64,000 bases of DNA from Pseudorhodoplanes sp049324435 (GTDB lineage Bacteria; Pseudomonadota; Alphaproteobacteria; Rhizobiales; Xanthobacteraceae): contig JBMOOQ010000027.1 of NCBI GenBank assembly GCA_049324435.1, forward strand, positions 1 through 64,000, in the 5' to 3' direction. The notes below the pieces were generated by a model. That model did not search any database. It worked only from the letters and a program-made list of their open reading frames with translations, and was not told the origin of the DNA. Each line of letters starts with the position of its first letter. The stretch's first letter is position 1. The position numbers and the translations under genes were made by a program. Of the stretch, positions 51,466 through 59,108 are shown piece by piece.

Positions 51466-52590
51466 TTACTTGTGGTCCGCGCAAATCCGTTTCAAGGCCT
51501 GCCATTCCGCGACATCGAGCAGCGGGGCACCCGTCTCATGGGCCGGTGCCAGCGCGTCGATCCGTGCCACGCGCTCCCGAACCGATGGATGACCGAGCAG
51601 GATCGACATGCCCTGCGGATGTGGACGCCCGGCAACGCGAGAAAGGAACGTCGCGAGTGCGCGCGGATTGGCGTTCAGTTCCTGAAGCGTGCGCACGGCG
51701 AAATCGTCGGCTGCTGTCTCTTGTGCGCGGGAATAGCGCGCCTCGAACAACGATTGCGCGGCGACCACCACGGCCGCGCCGCCGACAAAGTCTCCGAGCA
51801 TCATGCCGAATATCAGCGATATCCCCGCCGACTGAAGAATACTGCGGATGCCGTCGCGATGCGCGACGTGACCGAGTTCATGGGCGATGATGGCCGCGAC
51901 CTCATCGACATTATCGGCGGTGTCGATCAGGCCTTTGAGAACGTAGACGCGGCCGCCGGCGAGCGCGAAGGCGTTCGGCTCGTCGCGGCGGACCACGGCG
52001 GCCTGGATCGGAATGCCGAGGCCCGCGCCATCGGCTATCCGGCCGATCAGCTTGTCGAAGGCAATCTTGCCTGCCGCCTCGTTCGGTCCGTCGCCGCATT
52101 CGAACGGCCGCGCGTCCGTGCCGAGATCGAATGCCGCGCGGAACCGCACATCGCCGGCGCGACCGAGGCTTTGCTCGATCTGATACGGCACCAGCCGCGC
52201 CAGCTGGTTGGCGATTTGCGGCAATCCATAGAACGCCACCGCGAACAGCGACGCAACGGCCGCAAGACTCCACGCGACTGCGCCGCGCCGTCCGGATCGT
52301 TCCCTGGCATCGGTCCGGTCGATGTCCGGCGCGGCGAGATCGACCGCTTGCGCAAGGCTGTTATCGGCGATCTCCAGCCGCTCCAGCCTTTGACTGTCGC
52401 GCAACCCCAACCGCAACAGATGTGCCGGCGCATTGCAATGGGAGAGGCAGTCATATGGCCATACCGCAATCGGTTCGCCGCAGGGGCCGGACAGCGCAAG
52501 GCCGTCCGGCTTACAGGCAACCGTCACCGCGTGCCGCGCGGATGTGATGCCGTCGAAATAGATTGCGGGACCGGAGGGCGGCTCAGTCAT
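51466..52590 (-). CDS. M48-family zinc metallopeptidase with N-terminal domain
   Basis: 374 residues: an N-terminal cytosolic domain (about 1-100), one transmembrane helix (104-122) and a C-terminal M48 protease domain. The catalytic motif is HELGH (H237, E238, H241) in AAIIAHELGHVAHRDG, and the third ligand is in RAQETAADDFAV. The start overlaps the stop of the histidine kinase by ATGA, so it is translated with the two-component genes. The link between sensor and protease suggests envelope quality control; this is inferred. Confidence 0.88.
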   Translation of the reverse strand: MTEPPSGPAIYFDGITSARHAVTVACKPDGLALSGPCGEPIAVWPYDCLSHCNAPAHLLRLGLRDSQRLERLEIADNSLAQAVDLAAPDIDRTDARERSGRRGAVAWSLAAVASLFAVAFYGLPQIANQLARLVPYQIEQSLGRAGDVRFRAAFDLGTDARPFECGDGPNEAAGKIAFDKLIGRIADGAGLGIPIQAAVVRRDEPNAFALAGGRVYVLKGLIDTADNVDEVAAIIAHELGHVAHRDGIRSILQSAGISLIFGMMLGDFVGGAAVVVAAQSLFEARYSRAQETAADDFAVRTLQELNANPRALATFLSRVAGRPHPQGMSILLGHPSVRERVARIDALAPAHETGAPLLDVAEWQALKRICADHK

Positions 52591-53894
52591 CGCGATCGGG
52601 GCGGGCGGGGCAGGGCCAATACCGCAAGTGCGCCGCCACTGCTGCTGTTATGGAGAGTCAGCGACCCACCGTAATTCGCTGCGAGTTGCCGCGTGACCGC
52701 CAGACCGAATTCCTGGATGCCGGATTCGCCGTCCTCATGGGTGGCATCCGGAAGACCTTTGAACCCGGGGCCATCATCTTCAACGGATATCGTGAGCTCG
52801 CCGCCGACGGTCCGGGCATGAACTCTGACATTGGCCCGTGCCCATTTATGCGCATTCTCAATCAGGTTGCCGAGCATCTCTTCGAGGTCTTCCTTGTCGC
52901 CCGCAAATTCCAGATCGACCGGAACCGACTGGTGCTGTTTTACATTCTTTGCAGCATAGGCGTGGCCCAGCGCGAACAAAAGTTCAGCGACGACGGGCGC
53001 GACCTTGATCCGCTGAGCAAAGGCGGGCGACCGGGATGCCGCGCGGGTGGGTTTGAGATTGCGGTCGATATGACGCCGCATCGCGGCGACGGCCTCCATG
53101 ACGTTCGCATCCGGGCTTTCGCCTCCCGCGCCTGCGCGCGCTGCAATCAGGGCAAGCGGGGTCTTCAGCGCATGGGCGAGTTTTGCCGCGCTGTCGCGGT
53201 AATTCGCGACAAGCGTGCGGCTGTGTTGCAGCAGATCGTTGATCACGGCTGTCAGCTTGGACAATTCTGCGTATTCAGCAGCGGGGAGTGTTTCGATCCG
53301 GCCGTCCCGCAATGCCCCGATGGACGATATCATCCGGTGCAGCGGCTGCAGACTGCGATGAACCTGCCACCATAATGCGAGCGTCAGCAGAATGGCGAGA
53401 ACCGCTGCGCCTGCGATCAGCGCAAGGGCTTCGGCAAACAGAGCATGATCGATCTCGGACTGTGGTCCGGCGACGACGACTTCGAGGCCGGGAAATGTAG
53501 CGTCCTGGGCGCGGGTCAGCGTCACTGCACGCAATCTTTCGTTGCGCGGCCCGGTGAGCGCGGACGCAGCGGCCGCGTGCGAAAGATCGGACGTGCCGAG
53601 CGACCGCGAGCGTACCAGGGGACCGCTGGAATCGCGGACGATCCAGTACCAGCCCGAAAGCCGATCCTGATAACGGGAGTCGTCGGGCAAGGTGCCGATC
53701 GTCAGGATGCCCTCCTTGTCGCGTGACAGACCGGATAGGAGGGTCCGGGCGTCGAGCAGAAGGCGCGCGTCGAAACCGCGTTCGTGATGGGACTTGAGAA
53801 GCAAAAGCGCAGAGACCAGCGCTGCGAGCAACACGATCACGGTCGACATGGCCGCAGCCATGACGATGCGGCGCGTGAGTGATGGCTCAGGCAT
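52587..53894 (-). CDS. PhoQ-like sensor histidine kinase
   Basis: 435 residues. Two transmembrane helices (about 13-32 and 155-175) flank a periplasmic sensor domain; then the H-box LAHALKTPLALIAARA (phospho-His), the N-box EMLGNLIENAHKWA and the G-box VEDDGPGFKG. The architecture is that of PhoQ-type kinases. The ATG at 53894 overlaps the regulator stop by eight bases, so the two are coupled; the kinase stop overlaps the M48 start by ATGA. The stimulus is unknown; secreted PepSY-like proteins next to it are candidates. Confidence 0.9.
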   Translation of the reverse strand: MPEPSLTRRIVMAAAMSTVIVLLAALVSALLLLKSHHERGFDARLLLDARTLLSGLSRDKEGILTIGTLPDDSRYQDRLSGWYWIVRDSSGPLVRSRSLGTSDLSHAAAASALTGPRNERLRAVTLTRAQDATFPGLEVVVAGPQSEIDHALFAEALALIAGAAVLAILLTLALWWQVHRSLQPLHRMISSIGALRDGRIETLPAAEYAELSKLTAVINDLLQHSRTLVANYRDSAAKLAHALKTPLALIAARAGAGGESPDANVMEAVAAMRRHIDRNLKPTRAASRSPAFAQRIKVAPVVAELLFALGHAYAAKNVKQHQSVPVDLEFAGDKEDLEEMLGNLIENAHKWARANVRVHARTVGGELTISVEDDGPGFKGLPDATHEDGESGIQEFGLAVTRQLAANYGGSLTLHNSSSGGALAVLALPRPPRSR

Positions 53895-54555
53895 CCTCGG
53901 CGGCTCTGAGGACATAGCCTTCCCCGCGAATGCTTTCGATCCGCACAGAGCCGATTTTCTTTCGCAGTCTGCTGACGACCACTTCCAGGCTGTTAAAGTC
54001 GCGATCGACATCCTCCCCATAGACATGTTCGCTGAGCTCGGTACGGCTGACGACGGCGCCCCGGCGGTGCATCATATAGCGCAGAACGCGGCCTTCGAAC
54101 GCAGTCAGCCTCAGCGGCAGGCCGTCGCGTGAAATCGTGCCCGATGCGGTTTCGAGCGAAAGCCCGCCAACCTCGATATGGGTCTGAGCATGACCGGCAC
54201 CGCGCCGGATCAAGGCGAACAGCCGCAGGAGCAGTTCCTCATTGCGAAACGGCTTCTTGAGATAATCGTCTGCGCCTGATTTGAACCCGGCGACAAGATC
54301 GGCAAACCGGTCGCGCGCGGTCAGGATCAGGACGGGAAGATTTTCAGACTCCTTGCGCCATGCCGACAGCACGGCGAGGCCGTCGATGTCCGGCAGACCG
54401 AGATCGAGCACGGCGGCGTCGTACGATGCGATGTCCGGCCGGTCACGTGCGTCGATGCCGGTCTCGCACAAATCGACTACAAAATTCGACCGCTGAAGAA
54501 CCGACATGATTTCGCGGGCCAGCGGCCGGTCGTCTTCAACAAGCAAAATCCGCAC
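53887..54555 (-). CDS. OmpR/PhoP-type response regulator
   Basis: 222 residues: a receiver domain (acidic pocket EDD, phospho-acceptor D51 in AAVLDLGLPD, K at KKPFRNEELL) and a C-terminal winged-helix with GRVLRYMMHRRGAVVSRTEL and RKKIGSVRIESIRGEGYVLR. It is upstream of, and overlaps, its kinase gene. The 11-bp-spaced direct repeat before the PepSY genes is a plausible target. Confidence 0.93.
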   Translation of the reverse strand: MRILLVEDDRPLAREIMSVLQRSNFVVDLCETGIDARDRPDIASYDAAVLDLGLPDIDGLAVLSAWRKESENLPVLILTARDRFADLVAGFKSGADDYLKKPFRNEELLLRLFALIRRGAGHAQTHIEVGGLSLETASGTISRDGLPLRLTAFEGRVLRYMMHRRGAVVSRTELSEHVYGEDVDRDFNSLEVVVSRLRKKIGSVRIESIRGEGYVLRAAEDA

Positions 54556-54637
54556 GCTGCCAGAACCTCACCAGAATCTCATCCGTCAAATCGTCATTTG
54601 CGGCCGCGTATGGCAGCCTCGCCGGCGCGCCGGCCGA

Positions 54638-55363
54638 TCACCTGATCCACTTCTGTTTGTAGATATAGCCGGCCCGGTCGATGTGGAGTTCGATCAATTC
54701 ACCGGCCCGGTTCCGGGTCAGCAATTCAGCGTGGTGCTTCTTGAACTCGAATTCGCCGGCCGGCTCGAACCCGGCCTTTCGCGCAAGTTCGCGATAATCG
54801 GCTTCGGTCAGGGGACGCGGCGGGCTGAGGGTTGCTTTGTCATGGCTTGCATCCTCGATCTCGTCGATACGTCCCAAGCGGTCAAACGAGACATAGACAT
54901 TCCGTCCGTCCTGCATCCGCGCGAGAATTTCGGTGTGATGTTTTTTGCGAACCGGCGGACCGGTGGGCGTCAATTGCAGGCCCGCGAGCGCCTGTTCTAT
55001 GTCGATGCGGCCCTCGGGCAAAGATGCAGCGGAAGGTTTCGGTGGCGCGGCCTGATACAGCACTGACCCGTCGCTGCGCGCGATGCGGCTGGCGGTGAGC
55101 GTGCGGTCTCTCAGAAGTCCCAGGGCGGTTACGCGATCTCCGGGCGCAACCGGCAGTGCTGCAGCCGCTCCGTTTGGATCGACAAGCAGCCGCCCGTTCT
55201 CGCTGTCGATCACGAAACGTGCGCCAAAGACCTCCGCGACGGTTCCTTCGATCTGCATCTCGGCCGCCGCGCCGGGCACGCTCTGTGCGTGACCCGGCGC
55301 TTGCGCCGCCAGATACGTCGCCGTCATGGCGGCGAGGATGATGCTGGTCACACGACCATTCAT
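54638..55363 (-). CDS. Secreted PepSY-like protein with OB-fold domain
   Basis: 241-residue precursor. Signal peptide (1-27, ending GHAQS), a small beta domain (36-107, MQIEGTVAEVFGARFVIDSE) resembling an OB-fold, then two PepSY-like modules: 120-170 (KKHHTEILARMQDGRNVYVS) and 185-241 (KKHHAELLTRNRAGELIELH). It ends YIYKQKWIR. Both modules share K-K/R-H-H followed by a hydrophobic strand and G-R/A-G turns. Same two-module layout as the next gene, so the two are paralogs. Function unknown; PepSY domains often restrain proteases. Confidence 0.7.
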   Translation of the reverse strand: MNGRVTSIILAAMTATYLAAQAPGHAQSVPGAAAEMQIEGTVAEVFGARFVIDSENGRLLVDPNGAAAALPVAPGDRVTALGLLRDRTLTASRIARSDGSVLYQAAPPKPSAASLPEGRIDIEQALAGLQLTPTGPPVRKKHHTEILARMQDGRNVYVSFDRLGRIDEIEDASHDKATLSPPRPLTEADYRELARKAGFEPAGEFEFKKHHAELLTRNRAGELIELHIDRAGYIYKQKWIR

Positions 55364-55393
55364 CGGTTCTGGTTCCGATACCGTTCGTCCATC

Positions 55394-55930
55394 CTAGCGC
55401 AGCCAGACCTGCTTGTAGATGGTCCCGGCATGGTCGATGTGCAGATCAAGGGTTTCGCCCTGACGGTTCTTGGCACGCATCACGGCGTGATGCCGCTTGG
55501 TCTCAACCAGGCCCAGCGGCTGGAAGCCCGCGGTCTGGACGAGCGAGGCAAGGCGCTCGGCGCCCGGCATGGCTGCATGGTGCGAACTGCCCTTGCGATG
55601 ATTGGCGTCGGTCACCGATTTGACCCGGCCGGCCCAATCGAACTCGACGCGCACCGGGCGGCCATCCGCAGTGACTGCCATCACTTCCTGGTGCTTTTTT
55701 TTGGCATAGACTCCACCCTGGGGTTTCAGGCCGAGCGGGGCGAGGGCGGCCTGCGCATCGATGGCCGGTGTAGCCAATCCTGCGGCGGTTTGCGGGCTGG
55801 CTTGGGGCCCGAGGATCTGGGCAGGTGCGGCAAGTGTCCCTGCGGCAAGCGTACCCGCCACAAGGGTCGCGAATGCTGCCATGCCAAGCGGAAGCGGCCG
55901 GCGGAACTGCAGCAACTGGGTCGTCTTCAT
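55394..55930 (-). CDS. Secreted PepSY-like protein
   Basis: 178-residue precursor with a signal peptide and two PepSY-like modules, 56-110 (KKKHQEVMAVTADGRPVRVE) and 123-178 (KRHHAVMRAKNRQGETLDLH), ending IYKQVWLR. It is a paralog of the downstream protein, without the OB-fold. The ATG at 55930 has GGAGG upstream. It heads the PepSY-PepSY-RR-HK-M48 run. Likely periplasmic, and regulated by the two-component system encoded downstream. Confidence 0.7.
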   Translation of the reverse strand: MKTTQLLQFRRPLPLGMAAFATLVAGTLAAGTLAAPAQILGPQASPQTAAGLATPAIDAQAALAPLGLKPQGGVYAKKKHQEVMAVTADGRPVRVEFDWAGRVKSVTDANHRKGSSHHAAMPGAERLASLVQTAGFQPLGLVETKRHHAVMRAKNRQGETLDLHIDHAGTIYKQVWLR

Positions 55931-56009
55931 TTGAGTAATCCTCCATTTCTTGGTTGCGATGGAGGCTGAATACGACAGAGGCGCTGAATCGGCCTTGAGC
56001 CGCTCTGGC

Positions 56010-56028
56010 AAGCTTCGGTTAAGCTTCG
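56010..56028. promoter_or_regulatory. Putative OmpR-type direct-repeat operator
   Basis: AAGCTTCG at 56010-56017 is repeated at 56021-56028 with a three-base spacer, an 11-bp period. Regulators of the OmpR/PhoP family bind direct repeats with this spacing. It lies about 80 bases upstream of the first PepSY-like gene. Binding by the regulator at 53887-54555 is an inference from geometry and neighbourhood. Confidence 0.45.
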
Positions 56029-56089
56029 CGTGGGTCATCGACCGGTACATCTCGTGCCCGGATACGATGTTTTGTGGCTGGTCCAGCGG

Positions 56090-57262
56090 TCAGGAGAGAA
56101 AATTCCGTTGCTCAAGCCATTGCCGCGTGATCGAAAGCGCCTCGGCGAGCTTGTCGGGCTGGCCCGCGTAATAATGCGTGGCGCCTTTAATCACGTGCAT
56201 GGTCTTGTCGGCGCTGCCGGCCGCATTGAAGATCATGCGTGTATGCGGCTGTGGTACCGCATCGTCCGCCGAGTTTTCAATCGCAAGCAGCGGCACCGAA
56301 ATCTGCGCGGCGCATTTCACGCCGTCGGCGTTGCTGTCGTCGATCGACCATTGCGACAGCCACGACCGCAGCGTGGAAAACCGCGCCAGTCCGACCGGGC
56401 CGGTATTCGCCGTTTCCGGATTGCCGAGATAGCACCAGCCCGGTTTGCGGTCGTTCGGATCGAGCGCCGGATCGAGGAAGCGCAGCTCCGCCAGCGTGCG
56501 ATGCGTGACGAAGCCGCGCTCCATCTCGGCCGTATTGCGCGCCTTCAGCGTTGCCAGCGTGTCTTTGACCCACGCAGTGATCCTGCGCATGCGCGCAAGT
56601 TGCGCCACGCGATATGACGCGATGAAATCCGCAGAATAGGGCGGCCGGTTCGGATTGCTTCTGTCGTAGATATCGAGCAAGCGGTCGCGGTTGTCCGGAT
56701 CGCGCTCGTCTGTCACCGACGGATCGATCATGTCGCGCAGCATGGTGGCGCGCGAGATATGCGCGGCCTGCACGACGATCGCATCGGCCGGGATCAGTCC
56801 CGCGCTTGCGATGCCGACCGGATCGCCGGCGGGCGTGTGCGTGATGGTCGGCCGTTCGGCCTGCGACTGATAGAACAATGCCAGCGATCCGCCGCCGCTC
56901 CAGCCGACGATCACGACCGTCCTGTAGCCCCATTGCTCCTTCGCGTGACGGATGTAGGCGCCGAGATCGAGCAGCACCTTTTCCAGGATCAATGCGGTGT
57001 CGTTCCTGGCATAGCGGCTCGCCGCGCATAGCACGTGCCACCCGGCCTTCACGGCCGCCTGCGGCACGGGAAGAAGCTGCAGCGTCGAGGCCGGATGCAT
57101 GAAAACCAACAGCGTGGAGGAGGGCACGCCCTTCGGCGTCATCAACAGGCCTTCGAGATTGACCGCGCCCTGGTTGCCGGAGAAGCCGTAGGTCTCCACG
57201 AACGCGGCGTCTTCCCTGTACTGGATATGCACCCAGCGGTGCTCGATCTCATGCTGCGTCAT
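56090..57262 (-). CDS. Alpha/beta hydrolase
   Basis: 390-residue hydrolase with the nucleophile elbow GWSGGG (S122), a downstream acidic residue in NSADDAVP and the catalytic His in KGATHYYAGQPDK. No signal peptide. Substrate not recognised; the closest resemblance is to esterase/lipase or acyl-hydrolase types of Hyphomicrobiales. The ATG at 57262 begins MTQHEIEHRW; a long in-frame extension upstream is not conserved. Divergent from the Bug receptor gene. Confidence 0.78.
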   Translation of the reverse strand: MTQHEIEHRWVHIQYREDAAFVETYGFSGNQGAVNLEGLLMTPKGVPSSTLLVFMHPASTLQLLPVPQAAVKAGWHVLCAASRYARNDTALILEKVLLDLGAYIRHAKEQWGYRTVVIVGWSGGGSLALFYQSQAERPTITHTPAGDPVGIASAGLIPADAIVVQAAHISRATMLRDMIDPSVTDERDPDNRDRLLDIYDRSNPNRPPYSADFIASYRVAQLARMRRITAWVKDTLATLKARNTAEMERGFVTHRTLAELRFLDPALDPNDRKPGWCYLGNPETANTGPVGLARFSTLRSWLSQWSIDDSNADGVKCAAQISVPLLAIENSADDAVPQPHTRMIFNAAGSADKTMHVIKGATHYYAGQPDKLAEALSITRQWLEQRNFLS

Positions 57263-57395
57263 GACATCGTTATGGTGGGAAACGACACAGCGCGCAATCG
57301 GCACCGCAGCGGCGCAGGGCGCCCGCGATGCGCGCGTCTTGAACGCTGCGCCGCGCCGGTTATGATCGCCGCAAAACAAGGATCGGGAGGACGGC

Positions 57396-58415
57396 ATGAG
57401 ACGGCGCGATTTTCTGGGAGCCATGGGCGGAGTCGTGGGCGGTGTCATCGGCGGAGGCCTGAGCGGCTCCTCGCTGGCATGGCCATCCGCAGCGCATGCG
57501 CAATCCGCGGCGCAATGGCCGGACCGGCCGGTGCGGCTTCTGGTAACGGTCGGCGCGGGAGGCGCGGCCGACACGCTGTCGCGTAATCTGTCGAACGGCT
57601 TTCCGCAATTTGCCAACGGCCAGCCGCTGGTGATCGAGAATCGCCCCGGCGCCGGCGGCACCATCGCGGCGGCCGCGGTCGCACGCGAAAAGCCGGACGG
57701 CTATAACCTCCTGCTCGCCGAAGTCGGTCCCAATGCGGTCTCGCACATGCTCGGCGCCACGGCACCCTACGATCCGCATACCGCCTTCACGCCGATCATC
57801 CATGTCGCCAATCTGCCGGCGGTGGTGCTGATCCGGCCCGATCTTCCCTACAAGACGCTCGCCGAATTCATCGCCGCGGCAAAGCAGCAGCCGCGCAAGT
57901 TCAATTATGCGTCGGCCGGTCCGGGCAACTGGACGCATCTGTTCATGGCCTATCTCAACAGCCAGGCCGGCATCGATCAGGTCAACGTGGTCTACCGCTC
58001 CGGCTCGGAAATGCTGACCGCGCTGTTGCGCGGCGAAGCCGACACCGCGGTGATCACCGTGTCCACCGCGCTCGGCCAGATCAAGGAGGGCAAGATCCGT
58101 GCGCTGGCCGGTCTTGCCAACAGGCCGATGCGGCAATTGCCGGACGTGCCGCCGGTCGCCGCCACGCTTCCGGGTTTCGACGTTGCGGTCTGGCATGGCA
58201 TTGCCGGCCCGGCCGGCATGGACCCGGCGCTGGTCGAGCGCATGAACGGTATTTTCAATCAGATCATGCAGGTGCCATCGGTCCGCACCGCCATCACCGA
58301 GGCGCAGGCCGCCGACATTATCGGCGGCACGGCCCAGCAATTCGATGCCTTCATCAAAAGCGAGCTGAAGCGCTGGCCCGAGGTGGTGAAGGCTGCCGGC
58401 CTCAAGCAGGGATAG
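57396..58415 (+). CDS. Bug-family tripartite tricarboxylate transporter substrate-binding protein
   Basis: Periplasmic receptor, 339 residues, exported by a twin-arginine signal (MRRRDFLGAMGGVVGG, R2-R4). The Bug signature is present: WPDRPVRLLVTVGAGGAADT, then IENRPGAGGTIAAAAVAREK and PDGYNLLLA. Bug proteins bind carboxylates or aromatic acids. No TctA/TctB permease is adjacent, so it is an orphan receptor. Confidence 0.9.
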   Translation: MRRRDFLGAMGGVVGGVIGGGLSGSSLAWPSAAHAQSAAQWPDRPVRLLVTVGAGGAADTLSRNLSNGFPQFANGQPLVIENRPGAGGTIAAAAVAREKPDGYNLLLAEVGPNAVSHMLGATAPYDPHTAFTPIIHVANLPAVVLIRPDLPYKTLAEFIAAAKQQPRKFNYASAGPGNWTHLFMAYLNSQAGIDQVNVVYRSGSEMLTALLRGEADTAVITVSTALGQIKEGKIRALAGLANRPMRQLPDVPPVAATLPGFDVAVWHGIAGPAGMDPALVERMNGIFNQIMQVPSVRTAITEAQAADIIGGTAQQFDAFIKSELKRWPEVVKAAGLKQG

Positions 58416-58640
58416 GGAGGCGGGGCCGAGCGGTTGTGTGCGGGCCGGCGGCCCTAAACCGCCCGCTCTGCAGCCCGGTCCCCCGCATGGCCCGAATCAG
58501 AAAATCGTCGTAATCAGCCGTCGCGATCCGAATCCCGGGCGCCGCTTTCCACTATCCGTTCGCCATCGCGGGCGACGCGAGGTCGCGCAGCGGGGCCGTT
58601 CTGGCTACGGTGATTGATCGCGAATCAGGAGGGAATCACG

Positions 58641-58940
58641 ATGGCGACACAGATGACGAAATCGCAACTGATCGAGCAGATTGCGACAGCGACCGAACTG
58701 TCCAAGAAGGACGTCAAGGGCGTCATGGAGACGCTGACCGCGATCGGCTACAAGGAATTGAAGAAGAACGGCACCTTCACGCTGCCGGGTTTCGCAAAGT
58801 TTATTGTGGTCAAGAAGCCCGCCACCAAGGCGCGCAAGGGCATCAATCCCTTCACCGGCGAGCCGACGACATTCAAGGCGAAGCCGGCCCGCAAGATCGT
58901 CCGCGCCCGTCCGGTCAAGGCGGCCAAGGACGCGGTGTAA
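58641..58940 (+). CDS. HU-family DNA-binding protein
   Basis: 99 residues, HU/IHF fold: MTKSQLIEQIATATELSKKD, GFAKFIVVKKP and the DNA-binding arm GINPFTGEPTTFKAKPARKI. The C-terminus RARPVKAAKDAV extends beyond canonical HU by about ten basic residues. AGGAGGG precedes the ATG. Monocistronic, with hairpins downstream. Confidence 0.92.
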   Translation: MATQMTKSQLIEQIATATELSKKDVKGVMETLTAIGYKELKKNGTFTLPGFAKFIVVKKPATKARKGINPFTGEPTTFKAKPARKIVRARPVKAAKDAV

Positions 58941-58944
58941 TTCA

Positions 58945-59018
58945 GCGGCCGGGTCCGGCCGCCTTGTTTGCACCTTAGTTCGCGCAATCCAGAGCCCGGA
59001 TGGAGTCTTCCATCCGGG
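58945..59018 (+). terminator. Two hairpins downstream of the HU gene
   Basis: First hairpin GCGGCCG/CGGCCGC (58945-58951 and 58956-58962, loop GGTC) followed by CTTGTTT. Second, perfect 10-bp hairpin CCCGGATGGA/TCCATCCGGG (58995-59004, 59009-59018, loop GTCT). Neither has a strong U-run; the first is the more likely terminator of the HU transcript. Confidence 0.5.
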
Positions 59019-59108
59019 TCGGCTTTGCTCAGGGTCGTGTTTCTCGATCGCGCCATCATCGCCGGACGCGTGTCATGACTGGCGCGCTTTTTCCAGATCG
59101 GCGATCAT

